NCBI RefSeq assembly: GCF_001664485.1
Contig: NZ_CP013630.1
Location: 3,227,001 to 3,291,000 of the forward strand
From: Rhizobium sp. N324
Lineage (GTDB): Bacteria > Pseudomonadota > Alphaproteobacteria > Rhizobiales > Rhizobiaceae
DNA length: 64,000 nucleotides
Direction: 5' to 3'
The translations under genes were made by a program, and so were the position numbers. Within the stretch, counting starts at the first letter, position 1. The number at the start of each line of letters is the position of its first letter. Positions 38,252-46,157 of this stretch are shown here, piece after piece. The notes under the pieces were generated by a model. It worked only from the letters and a program-made list of their open reading frames with translations, was not told the origin of the DNA and did no database searches.

Positions 38252-38299
38252 TGCGGAAGTCCGCACAAATCCCTTTGCAACCAGTGCAGAAAAATGCAC
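38252..38299. promoter_or_regulatory. Two palindromic DctD-type upstream activator sites
   Basis: Site one is TGCGGAAGTCCGCA (38252-38265), an exact dyad. Site two is GTGCA-N6-TGCAC (38284-38299), looser. They lie about 75 and 110 bases upstream of the sigma-54 promoter, a normal enhancer distance. The second touches the possible dctB start, so it may also affect dctB. Confidence 0.75.
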
Positions 38300-38308
38300 A
38301 AATCCGCC

Positions 38309-40165
38309 ATGTCCCTGTCCCTGTCATCGCTGTGGCCTTCCCTGCCTCTGCGGCACCGCATCCGCCGGATGTGGTGGGCCTATGCGGTGATCGCCCTTGT
38401 CGCCGTCGCCGCAAGCCTGTGGGCAAGCGGCGAGATCGGTCGCCGCCAGGCCGAGACGGCCCTCGAAGAGCAGGCCCGCACCGATGCCAGGCTGAATGCG
38501 GCATTGCTGCGCACGGTTCTCGAAAAATACCGGGCGCTGCCCTTCGTGCTGTCGCAGGACACGGCACTCGCCGCAGCGCTGACAGGAAACGATGCCGCCA
38601 CGTTCGGTGAGCTCAGCCGGAAGCTGGAAACGCTGGCGGCGGGCACGAAGGCTGCCGTCATCTATGTCATCGACAAGGACGGCATGGCGGTTGCGGCCAG
38701 CAACTGGCGCGAACCGACGAGCTTCGTCGGCAACGACTATCGTTTCCGGGAATATTTCCAGGGCGCGGTCGCTGCAGGACAAGCCGAGCGCTTCGCGCTC
38801 GGCACCGTCAGCAAGAAACCCGGGCTCTATATCTCCGAGCGGATCACCGGCAGCAATGGGCTGCTCGGCGTCGTCGTGGTCAAGGTGGAGTTCGACGACG
38901 TCGAGGCCGACTGGAATGCGAGCGACGCACCGTCCTACGTCACTGACGACCGCGGCATCGTCCTCATCACCAGCATTCCCTCCTGGCGGTTCATGACCAT
39001 CGGCCGGATCGCCGAAGACCGGCTGACGGCGATCCGCGAGAGCCTGCAATTCGGCGATGCGCCGCTTCAGCCGCTGCCGCTCGATACCGTCCGCAGCCTT
39101 GGCGACAGGCTCGACGTCGTAGAGATCGTCATGCCGGGCGGCGCCGGAAAAACCAGATTTCTCGATGTCGGGATGCCGGTTCCAGCCACCGCCTGGCGTT
39201 TGCAGCACCTCGTGACGCTCGGACCATCCGTGGACGCTGGCGTTCGCGAAGCCCGCATGCTGGCATTGCTCACGCTCTTGCCGCTGCTGGCGGGCGCGGC
39301 CTTCCTGCTGCGCCGCCGCCAGACGGTCACCCTGAAGATTTTCAGGGAACAGCAGGCGCGGGAGGAGCTGGAACGGCGCGTTGCCGAACGGACGCTCGAT
39401 CTCAGCCAGGCGCGCGACCGGCTGCAGGCCGAGATCATCGGCCACCGGAATACGGAGCAGAAGCTGCAGGCGGTGCAGCAGGATCTGGTGCAGGCCAACC
39501 GGCTGGCGATCCTCGGTCAGGTTGCCGCCGGCGTCGCCCATGAGATCAACCAGCCGGTGGCGACCATCCGTGCCTATGCCGACAATGCCCGCACCTTTCT
39601 CGACCGCGGTCAGACCGCTCCTGCCGGAGAAAATCTCGAAAACATCGCGGCGCTGACGGAGCGCATCGGTTCGATCACCGACGAGCTGAAGACCTTCGCC
39701 CGCAAGGGCCGCGGCGGCGCCGAACCGACCGGCTTGAAGGACGTGATCGAGGGCGCCGTGATGCTGTTGCGCAGCCGCTTTGCCGGCCGCATGGACACGC
39801 TCGACATCGACCTGCCGCCGGCCGACCTGCAGGTCATGGGCAACAGGATCCGCCTCGAACAGGTGCTGATCAACTTGCTTCAGAACGCGCTTGAAGCCGT
39901 GGCGCCGAAGGCCGACGAGGCGCGCGTCGAGGTCAGGACGTCAAGCGAAGGGGACATGGTGGCGCTGACGGTCGCCGACAACGGCCCCGGCATTTCGCCG
40001 GAGATCCGCAAGGGCCTGTTCACGCCGTTCAACACCTCTAAGGAAAGCGGCCTCGGCCTCGGGCTGGTCATCTCCAAGGATATCGTCGGCGATTACGGCG
40101 GCCGGATGGAGGTCGACAGCGACGGCAGCGGAACCCGGTTCGTCGTGCATTTGAGGAAGGCTTGA
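38309..40165 (+). CDS. dctB: C4-dicarboxylate sensor histidine kinase DctB
   Basis: This kinase of about 618 residues senses periplasmic dicarboxylates. One membrane segment near residues 24-45 ([20 protein letters not shown]) and a second near 320 ([17 protein letters not shown]) enclose a periplasmic double-PAS-type sensor with [21 protein letters not shown] coiled linker is followed by the H-box [20 protein letters not shown] and ATP-binding boxes [23 protein letters not shown] and [14 protein letters not shown] chose ATG 38309; ATG 38294 (five codons earlier) is also possible and overlaps a DctD-type site. dctD follows after four bases. Confidence 0.96.
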   Translation: MSLSLSSLWPSLPLRHRIRRMWWAYAVIALVAVAASLWASGEIGRRQAETALEEQARTDARLNAALLRTVLEKYRALPFVLSQDTALAAALTGNDAATFGELSRKLETLAAGTKAAVIYVIDKDGMAVAASNWREPTSFVGNDYRFREYFQGAVAAGQAERFALGTVSKKPGLYISERITGSNGLLGVVVVKVEFDDVEADWNASDAPSYVTDDRGIVLITSIPSWRFMTIGRIAEDRLTAIRESLQFGDAPLQPLPLDTVRSLGDRLDVVEIVMPGGAGKTRFLDVGMPVPATAWRLQHLVTLGPSVDAGVREARMLALLTLLPLLAGAAFLLRRRQTVTLKIFREQQAREELERRVAERTLDLSQARDRLQAEIIGHRNTEQKLQAVQQDLVQANRLAILGQVAAGVAHEINQPVATIRAYADNARTFLDRGQTAPAGENLENIAALTERIGSITDELKTFARKGRGGAEPTGLKDVIEGAVMLLRSRFAGRMDTLDIDLPPADLQVMGNRIRLEQVLINLLQNALEAVAPKADEARVEVRTSSEGDMVALTVADNGPGISPEIRKGLFTPFNTSKESGLGLGLVISKDIVGDYGGRMEVDSDGSGTRFVVHLRKA

Positions 40166-40169
40166 GATC

Positions 40170-41519
40170 ATGACCACAGTGATGCCGGTTGCGCTGATCG
40201 ACGACGATAAGGATTTGCGCCGCGCCACCGCCCAGACGCTCGAGCTCGCCGGATTTTCCGTTTCCGCCTATGATGGTGCGAAGGCCGCTCTGGCCGACCT
40301 GCCCGCCGACTTTGCCGGCCCCGTCGTGACCGATATCCGCATGCCGGAGATCGACGGATTGCAGCTGTTTGCCACGCTGAAGAGCATGGACGCCGACCTG
40401 CCGGTGATCCTGATGACCGGCCATGGCGATATTCCGATGGCCGTGCAGGCGATCCAGAACGGCGCCTATGATTTCATCGCCAAACCGTTTGCGGCCGACC
40501 GGCTGGTTCAAAGCGTGCGTCGCGCCGGCGAGAAGCGGCGGCTTATCCTGGAAAACCGCATGCTGCGCAAAGCGGCCGAGGATGCGCAGGAGAATTCGCC
40601 ACTGATCGGCCAGACGCCGGTCATGGAAAATTTGCGGAAGATTCTGCGCCACATCGCCGATACCGATGTCGACGTGCTCGTGGCCGGCGAAACCGGCAGC
40701 GGCAAGGAAGTCGTGGCCCAGATCCTGCATCAGTGGAGCCACCGCCGGAAGGGCAATTTCGTGGCGCTGAACTGCGGGGCGCTACCCGAAACCGTCATCG
40801 AAAGCGAGCTGTTCGGCCACGAGGCCGGCGCCTTTACCGGCGCCCAAAAACGCCGCACCGGCCGCATTGAACATGCAAGCGGTGGCACGCTTTTCCTTGA
40901 CGAGATCGAGAGCATGCCGGTCGCCACCCAGGTCAAGATGCTGCGGGTGCTGGAAATGCGCGAAATCACCCCGCTCGGCACCAATGAGGTGCGCCCGGTC
41001 GATCTCCGCGTCGTCGCGGCCGCCAAGATCGACCTCGGCGATCCCGAGCTGCGCGGCGATTTTCGCGAGGATCTCTATTACCGGCTGAATGTAGTGACGA
41101 TCTCCATTCCGCCGCTGAGGGAGCGCCGCGACGATATTCCGCTGCTGTTTTCCCACTTCGCCGCCCGCGCCGCCGAGCGCTTCCGCAGAGAGGTGCCGGA
41201 GCTGTCGCCCGGGATGCGCCGCCACTTTGCCTCGCACGCATGGCCGGGCAATGTCCGCGAGCTCTCGCACTATGCCGAGCGTGTGGTGCTGGGCGTCGAA
41301 GGCGGCGCAGCCGCACCCGTCCCTGCCCAGCCGACCGGCGGCGGCACCCTGCCCGAACGGCTGGAACGCTACGAGGCGGAGATCATCCGCGAGGCGCTCA
41401 CAGCCAATGACGGCGACGTGCGCAGCACCATTGAGGCGCTCGGCATTCCGAGAAAGACGTTTTACGACAAGCTCCAGCGCCACGGCATCAACCGCGGCGG
41501 CTATACCGCACGCAAATAG
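40170..41519 (+). CDS. dctD: C4-dicarboxylate response regulator DctD (sigma-54 activator)
   Basis: This 449-residue NtrC-type activator has three domains: a receiver (residues 5-120, phospho-acceptor Asp in [12 protein letters not shown]), a sigma-54-interacting AAA+ domain, and a Fis-type HTH at the C-terminus ([20 protein letters not shown]). The AAA+ part has Walker [12 protein letters not shown], the sigma-54 contact loop GAFTGAQ and Walker [14 protein letters not shown]. It activates dctA from the palindromes upstream of that gene when phosphorylated by DctB. The length fits DctD. The gene is cotranscribed with dctB. Confidence 0.97.
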   Translation: MTTVMPVALIDDDKDLRRATAQTLELAGFSVSAYDGAKAALADLPADFAGPVVTDIRMPEIDGLQLFATLKSMDADLPVILMTGHGDIPMAVQAIQNGAYDFIAKPFAADRLVQSVRRAGEKRRLILENRMLRKAAEDAQENSPLIGQTPVMENLRKILRHIADTDVDVLVAGETGSGKEVVAQILHQWSHRRKGNFVALNCGALPETVIESELFGHEAGAFTGAQKRRTGRIEHASGGTLFLDEIESMPVATQVKMLRVLEMREITPLGTNEVRPVDLRVVAAAKIDLGDPELRGDFREDLYYRLNVVTISIPPLRERRDDIPLLFSHFAARAAERFRREVPELSPGMRRHFASHAWPGNVRELSHYAERVVLGVEGGAAAPVPAQPTGGGTLPERLERYEAEIIREALTANDGDVRSTIEALGIPRKTFYDKLQRHGINRGGYTARK

Positions 41520-41525
41520 ACGGTT

Positions 41526-41993
41526 TCAGACTTCCACCAGTCCCAGCTTCTTCACCTGCCGGATCGTCAGCATGGTGCGCACGGTATCGACATGTTCGTT
41601 GGCGGTCAGCACCTCGATGACGAAATCCTGGAAGTGGGTGAGATTTTCAGCCACGCAATGCAGCAGGAAATCGCTGTCGCCGGAGACCATCCAGGCCTGC
41701 CGCACCAGCGGCCATTCGGTGGTGGCGGCGGCAAAGGCCTTGAGATTGCCTTCCGACTGATGCTTGAGGCCGACCATGCAGAAAGCGACGAGATCGAAGC
41801 CCAGCCTCGGGCTGTTCAGCATCGCATGGTAGCCCTCGATGATGCCGGCTTCCTCGAGCTTGCGCACCCGGCGCAGGCAGGGCGGCGCCGAAATGCCGAC
41901 GCGATCGGCAAGCTCCACATTGGTCATGCGGCCATCGGCCTGCAATTCCCGGAGGATCTTTATATCGATGACGTCGAGTTCGGCGCGACCCAC
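41526..41993 (-). CDS. lrp: Lrp/AsnC-family transcriptional regulator
   Basis: This 155-residue regulator has an N-terminal HTH (DIKILRELQADGRMTNVELA, then DRVGISAPPCLRRVRKLEEA) and a C-terminal RAM ligand-binding domain containing WPLVRQAWMVSGDSDFLLHC. It should form octamers or dimers of dimers that respond to amino acids. The start is a GTG at 41993 with AAAGG about ten bases upstream. In Sinorhizobium meliloti I recall lrp next to trxB and lsrB, the same as here. It is convergent with dctD and divergent from trxB. Confidence 0.92.
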   Translation of the reverse strand: MGRAELDVIDIKILRELQADGRMTNVELADRVGISAPPCLRRVRKLEEAGIIEGYHAMLNSPRLGFDLVAFCMVGLKHQSEGNLKAFAAATTEWPLVRQAWMVSGDSDFLLHCVAENLTHFQDFVIEVLTANEHVDTVRTMLTIRQVKKLGLVEV

Positions 41994-42049
41994 ATCATTG
42001 CCTTTCTTTAATTCTCCGCGGGGAGCTTCTATATAAAGCGGCGGAATAC

Positions 42050-42083
42050 GCAAGAATGTTTCACGCCGATGACGGATTCTTGC
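42050..42083. promoter_or_regulatory. Inverted repeat upstream of lrp, possible Lrp operator
   Basis: GCAAGAAT (42050-42057) and ATTCTTGC (42076-42083) are exact inverted 8-mers around 18 bases, centred about 75 bases before the lrp start in the lrp-trxB divergent region. Autoregulation by Lrp is a reasonable guess, nothing more. Confidence 0.45.
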
Positions 42084-42224
42084 ACATCCGGGTGATTTGC
42101 CTTGTTGGTAACGCAAGGCTGCCCTTGAATAAAAGCATTGGACGTTCATAAATGGCGCAGGGACCGCGAAACGGCCGCAATCGCCACTTAGCCGCCGCCC
42201 TCCCGCCAGTCGAAAGGAAATGAC

Positions 42225-43199
42225 ATGCCCGCCCGCCACACGAAGGTGCTCATCATCGGTTCCGGACCCGCAGGCTATACCGCCGCGGTCTATGCCGCGC
42301 GCGCCATGCTGAAGCCGGTTCTGATCGCCGGCCTCGAACAGGGCGGCCAGCTGATGATCACCACCGATGTCGAGAACTATCCGGGCTTTGCCGATCCGAT
42401 CCAGGGCCCCTGGCTGATGGAACAGATGCTGCAGCAGGCAAAACATGTCGGCGCCGAGATCGTCAACGACCTGGTGACCGAAGTCGACATGAACCAGCGT
42501 CCCTTCGTCGCCCGCACCGACAGCGGCCAGGTCTGGACCGCTGACACGCTGATCATCGCCACCGGCGCCAAGGCCAAATGGCTCGGCATCGAGAGCGAGC
42601 AGCATTTCCAGGGCTTCGGCGTTTCGGCCTGCGCCACCTGCGACGGCTTCTTCTATCGCAACAAGGATGTGATCGTGGTCGGCGGCGGCAACAGCGCCGT
42701 CGAGGAGGCGCTCTACCTCTCCAACATCGCCAAGTCGGTGACATTGGTCCACCGCCGCGACTTCTTCCGGGCCGAGAAGATCCTGCAGGAACGCTTGTTC
42801 TCCAAGGAGAACGTCAAGGTACTGTGGAACACCGAAGTGGCCGAAATCACCGGCACGCCGGCCAAGCCCCCGATGCCGCAATCCGTCACCGGCGCGCGGC
42901 TGCGCGACACCAGGACCGGTGTGATCACCGAGATGCCGATCGACGGCGTCTTCGTCGCCATCGGCCATGCGCCGGCAACCGAACTTTTCAAGGACAAGCT
43001 GAAGCTGAAGGACAACGGCTATCTCTGGACCGCGCCGGATTCGACCGCGACCAGCCTCGAAGGGGTCTATGCCGCCGGCGACGTGACCGACGATACGTTC
43101 CGCCAGGCGATCACCGCCGCCGGCCTGGGATGCATGGCGGCACTGGAAGCCGAGCGCTATCTGACGAGCCACGTGCCCGTCGCCGTGGCAGCGGAGTAG
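42225..43199 (+). CDS. trxB: Thioredoxin-disulfide reductase
   Basis: This 324-residue flavoenzyme passes electrons from NADPH through FAD to thioredoxin. The FAD site reads VLIIGSGPAGYTAAVYAARA, the redox centre is SACATCDGFFYRNK (CATC), and the NADPH site is VIVVGGGNSAVEEALYLSNI. The C-terminal FAD part is GVYAAGDVTDDTFRQAITAA. Length and motif order are standard. The Shine-Dalgarno (GAAAGGAA) precedes the ATG. lsrB follows after 22 bases and is probably cotranscribed, which fits the redox role reported for LsrB. Confidence 0.98.
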   Translation: MPARHTKVLIIGSGPAGYTAAVYAARAMLKPVLIAGLEQGGQLMITTDVENYPGFADPIQGPWLMEQMLQQAKHVGAEIVNDLVTEVDMNQRPFVARTDSGQVWTADTLIIATGAKAKWLGIESEQHFQGFGVSACATCDGFFYRNKDVIVVGGGNSAVEEALYLSNIAKSVTLVHRRDFFRAEKILQERLFSKENVKVLWNTEVAEITGTPAKPPMPQSVTGARLRDTRTGVITEMPIDGVFVAIGHAPATELFKDKLKLKDNGYLWTAPDSTATSLEGVYAAGDVTDDTFRQAITAAGLGCMAALEAERYLTSHVPVAVAAE

Positions 43200-43221
43200 G
43201 ATCGGCATGAGGGGTGGGGGA

Positions 43222-44118
43222 ATGCCATTGGATTGGGACAAGCTGCGTATTTTTCACGCAGCTGCCGAGGCGGGTTCGTTCACGCATGCGGCGGATAAGC
43301 TGCATCTGTCCCAATCCGCCATCAGCCGCCAGGTCAGCGCGCTGGAGCAGGATGTCGGCACCAAGCTGTTTCACCGCCATGCGCGCGGCCTGATCCTGAC
43401 GGAACAGGGCGAGCTGCTCTACCGCACCGCCCACGACGTGCTGCTGAAGCTCGAAACCGTGAAGATGCAGCTCACCGAGACCAACGAGACACCGTCCGGC
43501 AAGCTGCGCGTGACGACGACGGTCGGTCTCGGCCAGGGCTGGCTCACCGACAAGATCCAGGAATTCCTGCAGCTTTATCCCGATGTGCAGATCCAGCTGA
43601 TCCTCGACAACGAGGAAGTGGATGTGAACATGCGCCATGCCGACTGCGCCATCCGCCTGCGCCAGCCGCAGCAATCCGACCTCATCCAGCGCAAGCTCTT
43701 CACCGTGCACATGCACGTCTATGCTGCGCCCTCCTACATCAACCGCCACGGTGAGCCGCAGAAGATCGAGGATCTCGACAATCACCGCATCATCACCTTC
43801 GGCGAGCCGGCGCCGAGCTATTTGCTCGACGTCAACTGGCTCGAGGTGGCAGGCCGCTCGTCGGATAACAAGCGCATCCCGCATCTGCAGATCAACAGCC
43901 AGACCTCGATCAAGCGCGCCGCCCTGCTCGGCATTGGCGTCGCCTGCCTGCCGGATTACATCGTCGGCCGCGATCCCGGCCTGATCCAGCTGGCGATCAA
44001 TGCCGACGTCCCCTCCTTCGACACCTATTTCTGCTATCCCGATGAGATCAAGAACGCCGCCAAGCTGAAGGCTTTCCGTGATTTCATCGTCAGCAAGGCC
44101 AGAAACTGGAATTTTTGA
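43222..44118 (+). CDS. lsrB: LysR-family regulator LsrB
   Basis: This 298-residue LysR regulator has its HTH at residues 5-60 (THAADKLHLSQSAISRQVSA) and an effector domain from about 90. Three cysteines (142, 242, 271) could carry out the thiol sensing reported for the S. meliloti orthologue, which controls oxidative-stress and LPS genes and is needed for normal symbiosis. I assign the name from sequence character plus position after trxB and before the AbcR sRNAs. The ATG at 43222 has GAGGGG/GGGGG upstream; an ATG at 43207 is possible. Confidence 0.9.
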   Translation: MPLDWDKLRIFHAAAEAGSFTHAADKLHLSQSAISRQVSALEQDVGTKLFHRHARGLILTEQGELLYRTAHDVLLKLETVKMQLTETNETPSGKLRVTTTVGLGQGWLTDKIQEFLQLYPDVQIQLILDNEEVDVNMRHADCAIRLRQPQQSDLIQRKLFTVHMHVYAAPSYINRHGEPQKIEDLDNHRIITFGEPAPSYLLDVNWLEVAGRSSDNKRIPHLQINSQTSIKRAALLGIGVACLPDYIVGRDPGLIQLAINADVPSFDTYFCYPDEIKNAAKLKAFRDFIVSKARNWNF

Positions 44119-44183
44119 GCCAGATTTATGGAATGATTTCCATACTATGCGGACAGCGCATAACTGGCATGCACAAATAAGGG

Positions 44184-44212
44184 TTGCCGTTTGCCCATTA
44201 AACCACCATATC
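44184..44212 (+). promoter_or_regulatory. Promoter of the first AbcR-type sRNA
   Basis: TTGCCG (44184-44189), 17 bases, then CATATC (44207-44212). The same layout precedes the second copy. The predicted first base is A44219. Confidence 0.75.
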
Positions 44213-44218
44213 GCACAT

Positions 44219-44334
44219 AGCTGATGCACATGGTGGCTTTTCCTCCCAGTTCCACCGCATTAGCTGTTCCCCTCTGGAGGTTTTTGACCTTCACACTTAT
44301 AAGGGCCCTGGTTTTCCAGTGGCCCTCTTTTTTT
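44219..44334 (+). ncRNA. abcR: AbcR-type (alpha-r15) trans-acting small RNA, copy 1
   Basis: This RNA is about 116 nt and begins AGCTGATGC six bases after a -10 element. It contains the unpaired CTCCCAG (44243-44249), the AbcR-type anti-Shine-Dalgarno seed, then a block of 44 bases (44252-44295) identical in the second copy. It ends with an intrinsic terminator: AGGGCC-CTGG, TTTT loop, CCAG-T-GGCCCT and seven T residues. Position after lsrB and before an ArsR-type gene is where the tandem AbcR RNAs lie in S. meliloti. These Hfq-bound RNAs repress many ABC-transporter mRNAs. I cannot tell from sequence which copy corresponds to AbcR1 or AbcR2. Confidence 0.88.
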
Positions 44335-44354
44335 GCCTTGGCTCTCCGGGAAAT

Positions 44355-44380
44355 GCCGCACCGCAAAAAAATTGTGCGGC
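44355..44380. repeat. Hairpin between the two sRNA genes
   Basis: GCCGCAC (44355-44361) and GTGCGGC (44374-44380) form a 7-bp stem around an A-rich loop. It lies between the first sRNA terminator and the second promoter, and may be a backup terminator or a binding site. Confidence 0.4.
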
Positions 44381-44406
44381 GCATAGCAGGCATGCACAAA
44401 AAAGCA

Positions 44407-44435
44407 TTGAAACCTGCCCAAGGAAGCACCATATC
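44407..44435 (+). promoter_or_regulatory. Promoter of the second AbcR-type sRNA
   Basis: TTGAAA (44407-44412), 17 bases, then CATATC (44430-44435). The -35 differs from copy 1 (TTGCCG) while the -10 is identical, so the two RNAs could be expressed under different conditions. Confidence 0.75.
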
Positions 44436-44441
44436 TCTCTC

Positions 44442-44556
44442 AGCTGATGCATCTTGTGGTTTCTCTCCCAGTACCACCGCATTAGCTGTTCCCCTCTGGA
44501 GGTTTTTGACCTTCACAATTACAAGGGCCCTGGTTTTCCGGTGGCCCTCTTTTTTT
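44442..44556 (+). ncRNA. abcR: AbcR-type (alpha-r15) trans-acting small RNA, copy 2
   Basis: This second copy is about 115 nt and begins with the same AGCTGATGC. It has CTCCCAG at 44465-44471, the shared 44-base block at 44474-44517 and a terminator hairpin AGGGCC-CTGG/CCGG-T-GGCCCT followed by seven T residues. The two copies differ mainly in the 5' 30 bases around the first seed, which is where target choice could diverge. It has its own promoter, so it does not depend on readthrough from copy 1. Confidence 0.88.
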
Positions 44557-44638
44557 GCCCAAATTTTGCTCACCTGACAAAACTCGCCGCCTCACGCCTC
44601 CGTGATTTGCATATCGGCGCCTGACGATCAATATATCG

Positions 44639-44654
44639 ATAAATAACGATTTAT
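44639..44654. promoter_or_regulatory. AT-rich dyad, possible ArsR-type operator
   Basis: ATAAAT-N4-ATTTAT lies 17 bases before the ArsR-type start. ArsR/SmtB operators are often imperfect AT-rich dyads of this size near the start site, so autoregulation of the operon is plausible. Confidence 0.5.
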
Positions 44655-44670
44655 AATTCGGCGAACAACG

Positions 44671-44964
44671 ATGGACAAAGACGAGATTATCAAGGCGCTC
44701 GCCCATCCCACCCGGATGGACATTCTGACCTGGCTGAAAAATCCCGAGCAGCATTTCCCCTCGCAGGAGCATCCCTTCGAAATGGGCGTCTGCGCCAGCC
44801 AGTTCGAGCGTTGCGGCCTGTCGCAGTCGACGGTCTCGGCCCATTTGGGAACGCTGCATCGCGCCGGCCTCGTCACCACCAAACGCGTCGGACAGTGGAT
44901 CTTCTACAAGCGCAACGAAGAAACGATCGCTGCCTTCCTGAAGCAACTGACGCAGGATCTTTGA
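44671..44964 (+). CDS. ArsR/SmtB-family transcriptional regulator
   Basis: This 97-residue winged-helix repressor begins DEIIKALAHPTRMDILTWLK, the standard ArsR opening, with the recognition helix in CGLSQSTVSAHLGTLHRAGL and the wing VTTKRVGQWIFYKRNEE. Cysteines stand in GVCASQFERCG (residues about 41 and 48), just before the recognition helix; a metal or thiol-reactive sensor is possible but unproven. An MFS gene starts one base after its stop and an Old Yellow Enzyme gene follows, so it most likely controls both. Confidence 0.92.
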   Translation: MDKDEIIKALAHPTRMDILTWLKNPEQHFPSQEHPFEMGVCASQFERCGLSQSTVSAHLGTLHRAGLVTTKRVGQWIFYKRNEETIAAFLKQLTQDL

Positions 44965-44965
44965 A

Positions 44966-46132
44966 ATGCCCCTCGCCCTTCTCGTCCTCGCCTTGAGCTC
45001 GTTTGCGATAGGCACCACGGAATTCGTCATCATGGGTCTGCTGCCCGAGGTCGCCGCCGATCTCTCGGTGACGATCCCGCAGGCCGGGTGGCTGGTCACC
45101 GGTTATGCGCTGGCGGTCGCGATCGGCGCCCCGGTGATGGCTATTTCCACCGCGAAGCTGAAGCGCCGCACCGCCCTGATCGCGCTGATGGCCTTCTTCA
45201 TCGCCGGCAACCTGCTTTGCGCTCTGGCAAGCGGCTACTGGGTGCTGATGATCGCCCGTATCGTTACCGCGCTTTGCCACGGCGCCTTCTTCGGCATCGG
45301 TTCGGTCGTCGCCGCCGGCCTGGTCGCCGAAGACCGCAAGGCCCGCGCCGTCGCCCTGATGTTTACCGGCCTGACGCTTGCCAATGTTCTCGGCGTGCCG
45401 CTCGGCACCGCGATCGGCCAGGCCTATGGCTGGCGCGCCACCTTCGGGATCGTCACCGTCATCGGCGTCGTCACTATCGCAGGCCTGATCGCCATCCTGC
45501 CCAGGGATAAGCAGCAGGAAAACGGCAGTATTCTGCGCGAAATCGCAGCGCTCAAAAATGGCGGTCTGTGGCTGGCGCTTTCCACCACCGTCTTCTTCGC
45601 CGCCTCGATGTTCGCGCTCTTCACCTATATCGCGCCGCTGCTGCGCGACGTCACCGGCGTTTCGCCGGAAGGCGTCACCTGGACGCTATTCCTGATCGGC
45701 CTCGGGCTGACCATCGGCAATCTCCTCGGCGGCAAACTGGCCGACTGGCGGCTTGGCGCGACGCTTGCCGGCGTCTTCGCCGCGATCGCCCTCACCTCGA
45801 TTGCCTTCAGTTACACCAGCCACTTCTTCATCCCGGCTGAAATCACGCTCTTTCTCTGGGCACTGGCAAGTTTTGCCGCCGTGCCGGCGCTGCAGGTCGG
45901 CGTCGTCGGCTTCGGCAAGGACGCTCCGAACCTGGTTTCAACCATCAATATCGGCGCCTTCAACACCGGCAATGCGCTCGGCGCCTGGGTCGGCGGCCTC
46001 GTCATCGATGCCGGCTTCGATCTTACCCGCGTTCCGCTCGCCGCAGCCTTGATGGCCCTGATCGGCCTCGGCGCGACTGGACTCACCTATCTCTCTGCCC
46101 GGGGCCGGGCCGCACTTGCCCCCGCCGAGTGA
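44966..46132 (+). CDS. MFS efflux transporter (AraJ/YdhP-like)
   Basis: This 388-residue protein has twelve membrane segments. The first, LALSSFAIGTTEFVIMGLLP, is the signature of the AraJ/YdhP/PbuE sugar- or drug-efflux subgroup, and ARIVTALCHGAFFGIGSVVA occurs in segment 4. It begins one base after the ArsR-type stop. The next gene encodes a flavin reductase, so this pump may remove a toxic electrophile or its product. The substrate is not known. Confidence 0.92.
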   Translation: MPLALLVLALSSFAIGTTEFVIMGLLPEVAADLSVTIPQAGWLVTGYALAVAIGAPVMAISTAKLKRRTALIALMAFFIAGNLLCALASGYWVLMIARIVTALCHGAFFGIGSVVAAGLVAEDRKARAVALMFTGLTLANVLGVPLGTAIGQAYGWRATFGIVTVIGVVTIAGLIAILPRDKQQENGSILREIAALKNGGLWLALSTTVFFAASMFALFTYIAPLLRDVTGVSPEGVTWTLFLIGLGLTIGNLLGGKLADWRLGATLAGVFAAIALTSIAFSYTSHFFIPAEITLFLWALASFAAVPALQVGVVGFGKDAPNLVSTINIGAFNTGNALGAWVGGLVIDAGFDLTRVPLAAALMALIGLGATGLTYLSARGRAALAPAE

Positions 46133-46157
46133 TCCCCCCGCAAAAGAAAGGACCATC

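Noticed and set aside
44145..44573. 142-codon minus-strand frame across the sRNA region
   Set aside because: It repeats the same peptide twice because it reads the complement of the two sRNA copies. The transcriptional signals point to the plus strand.
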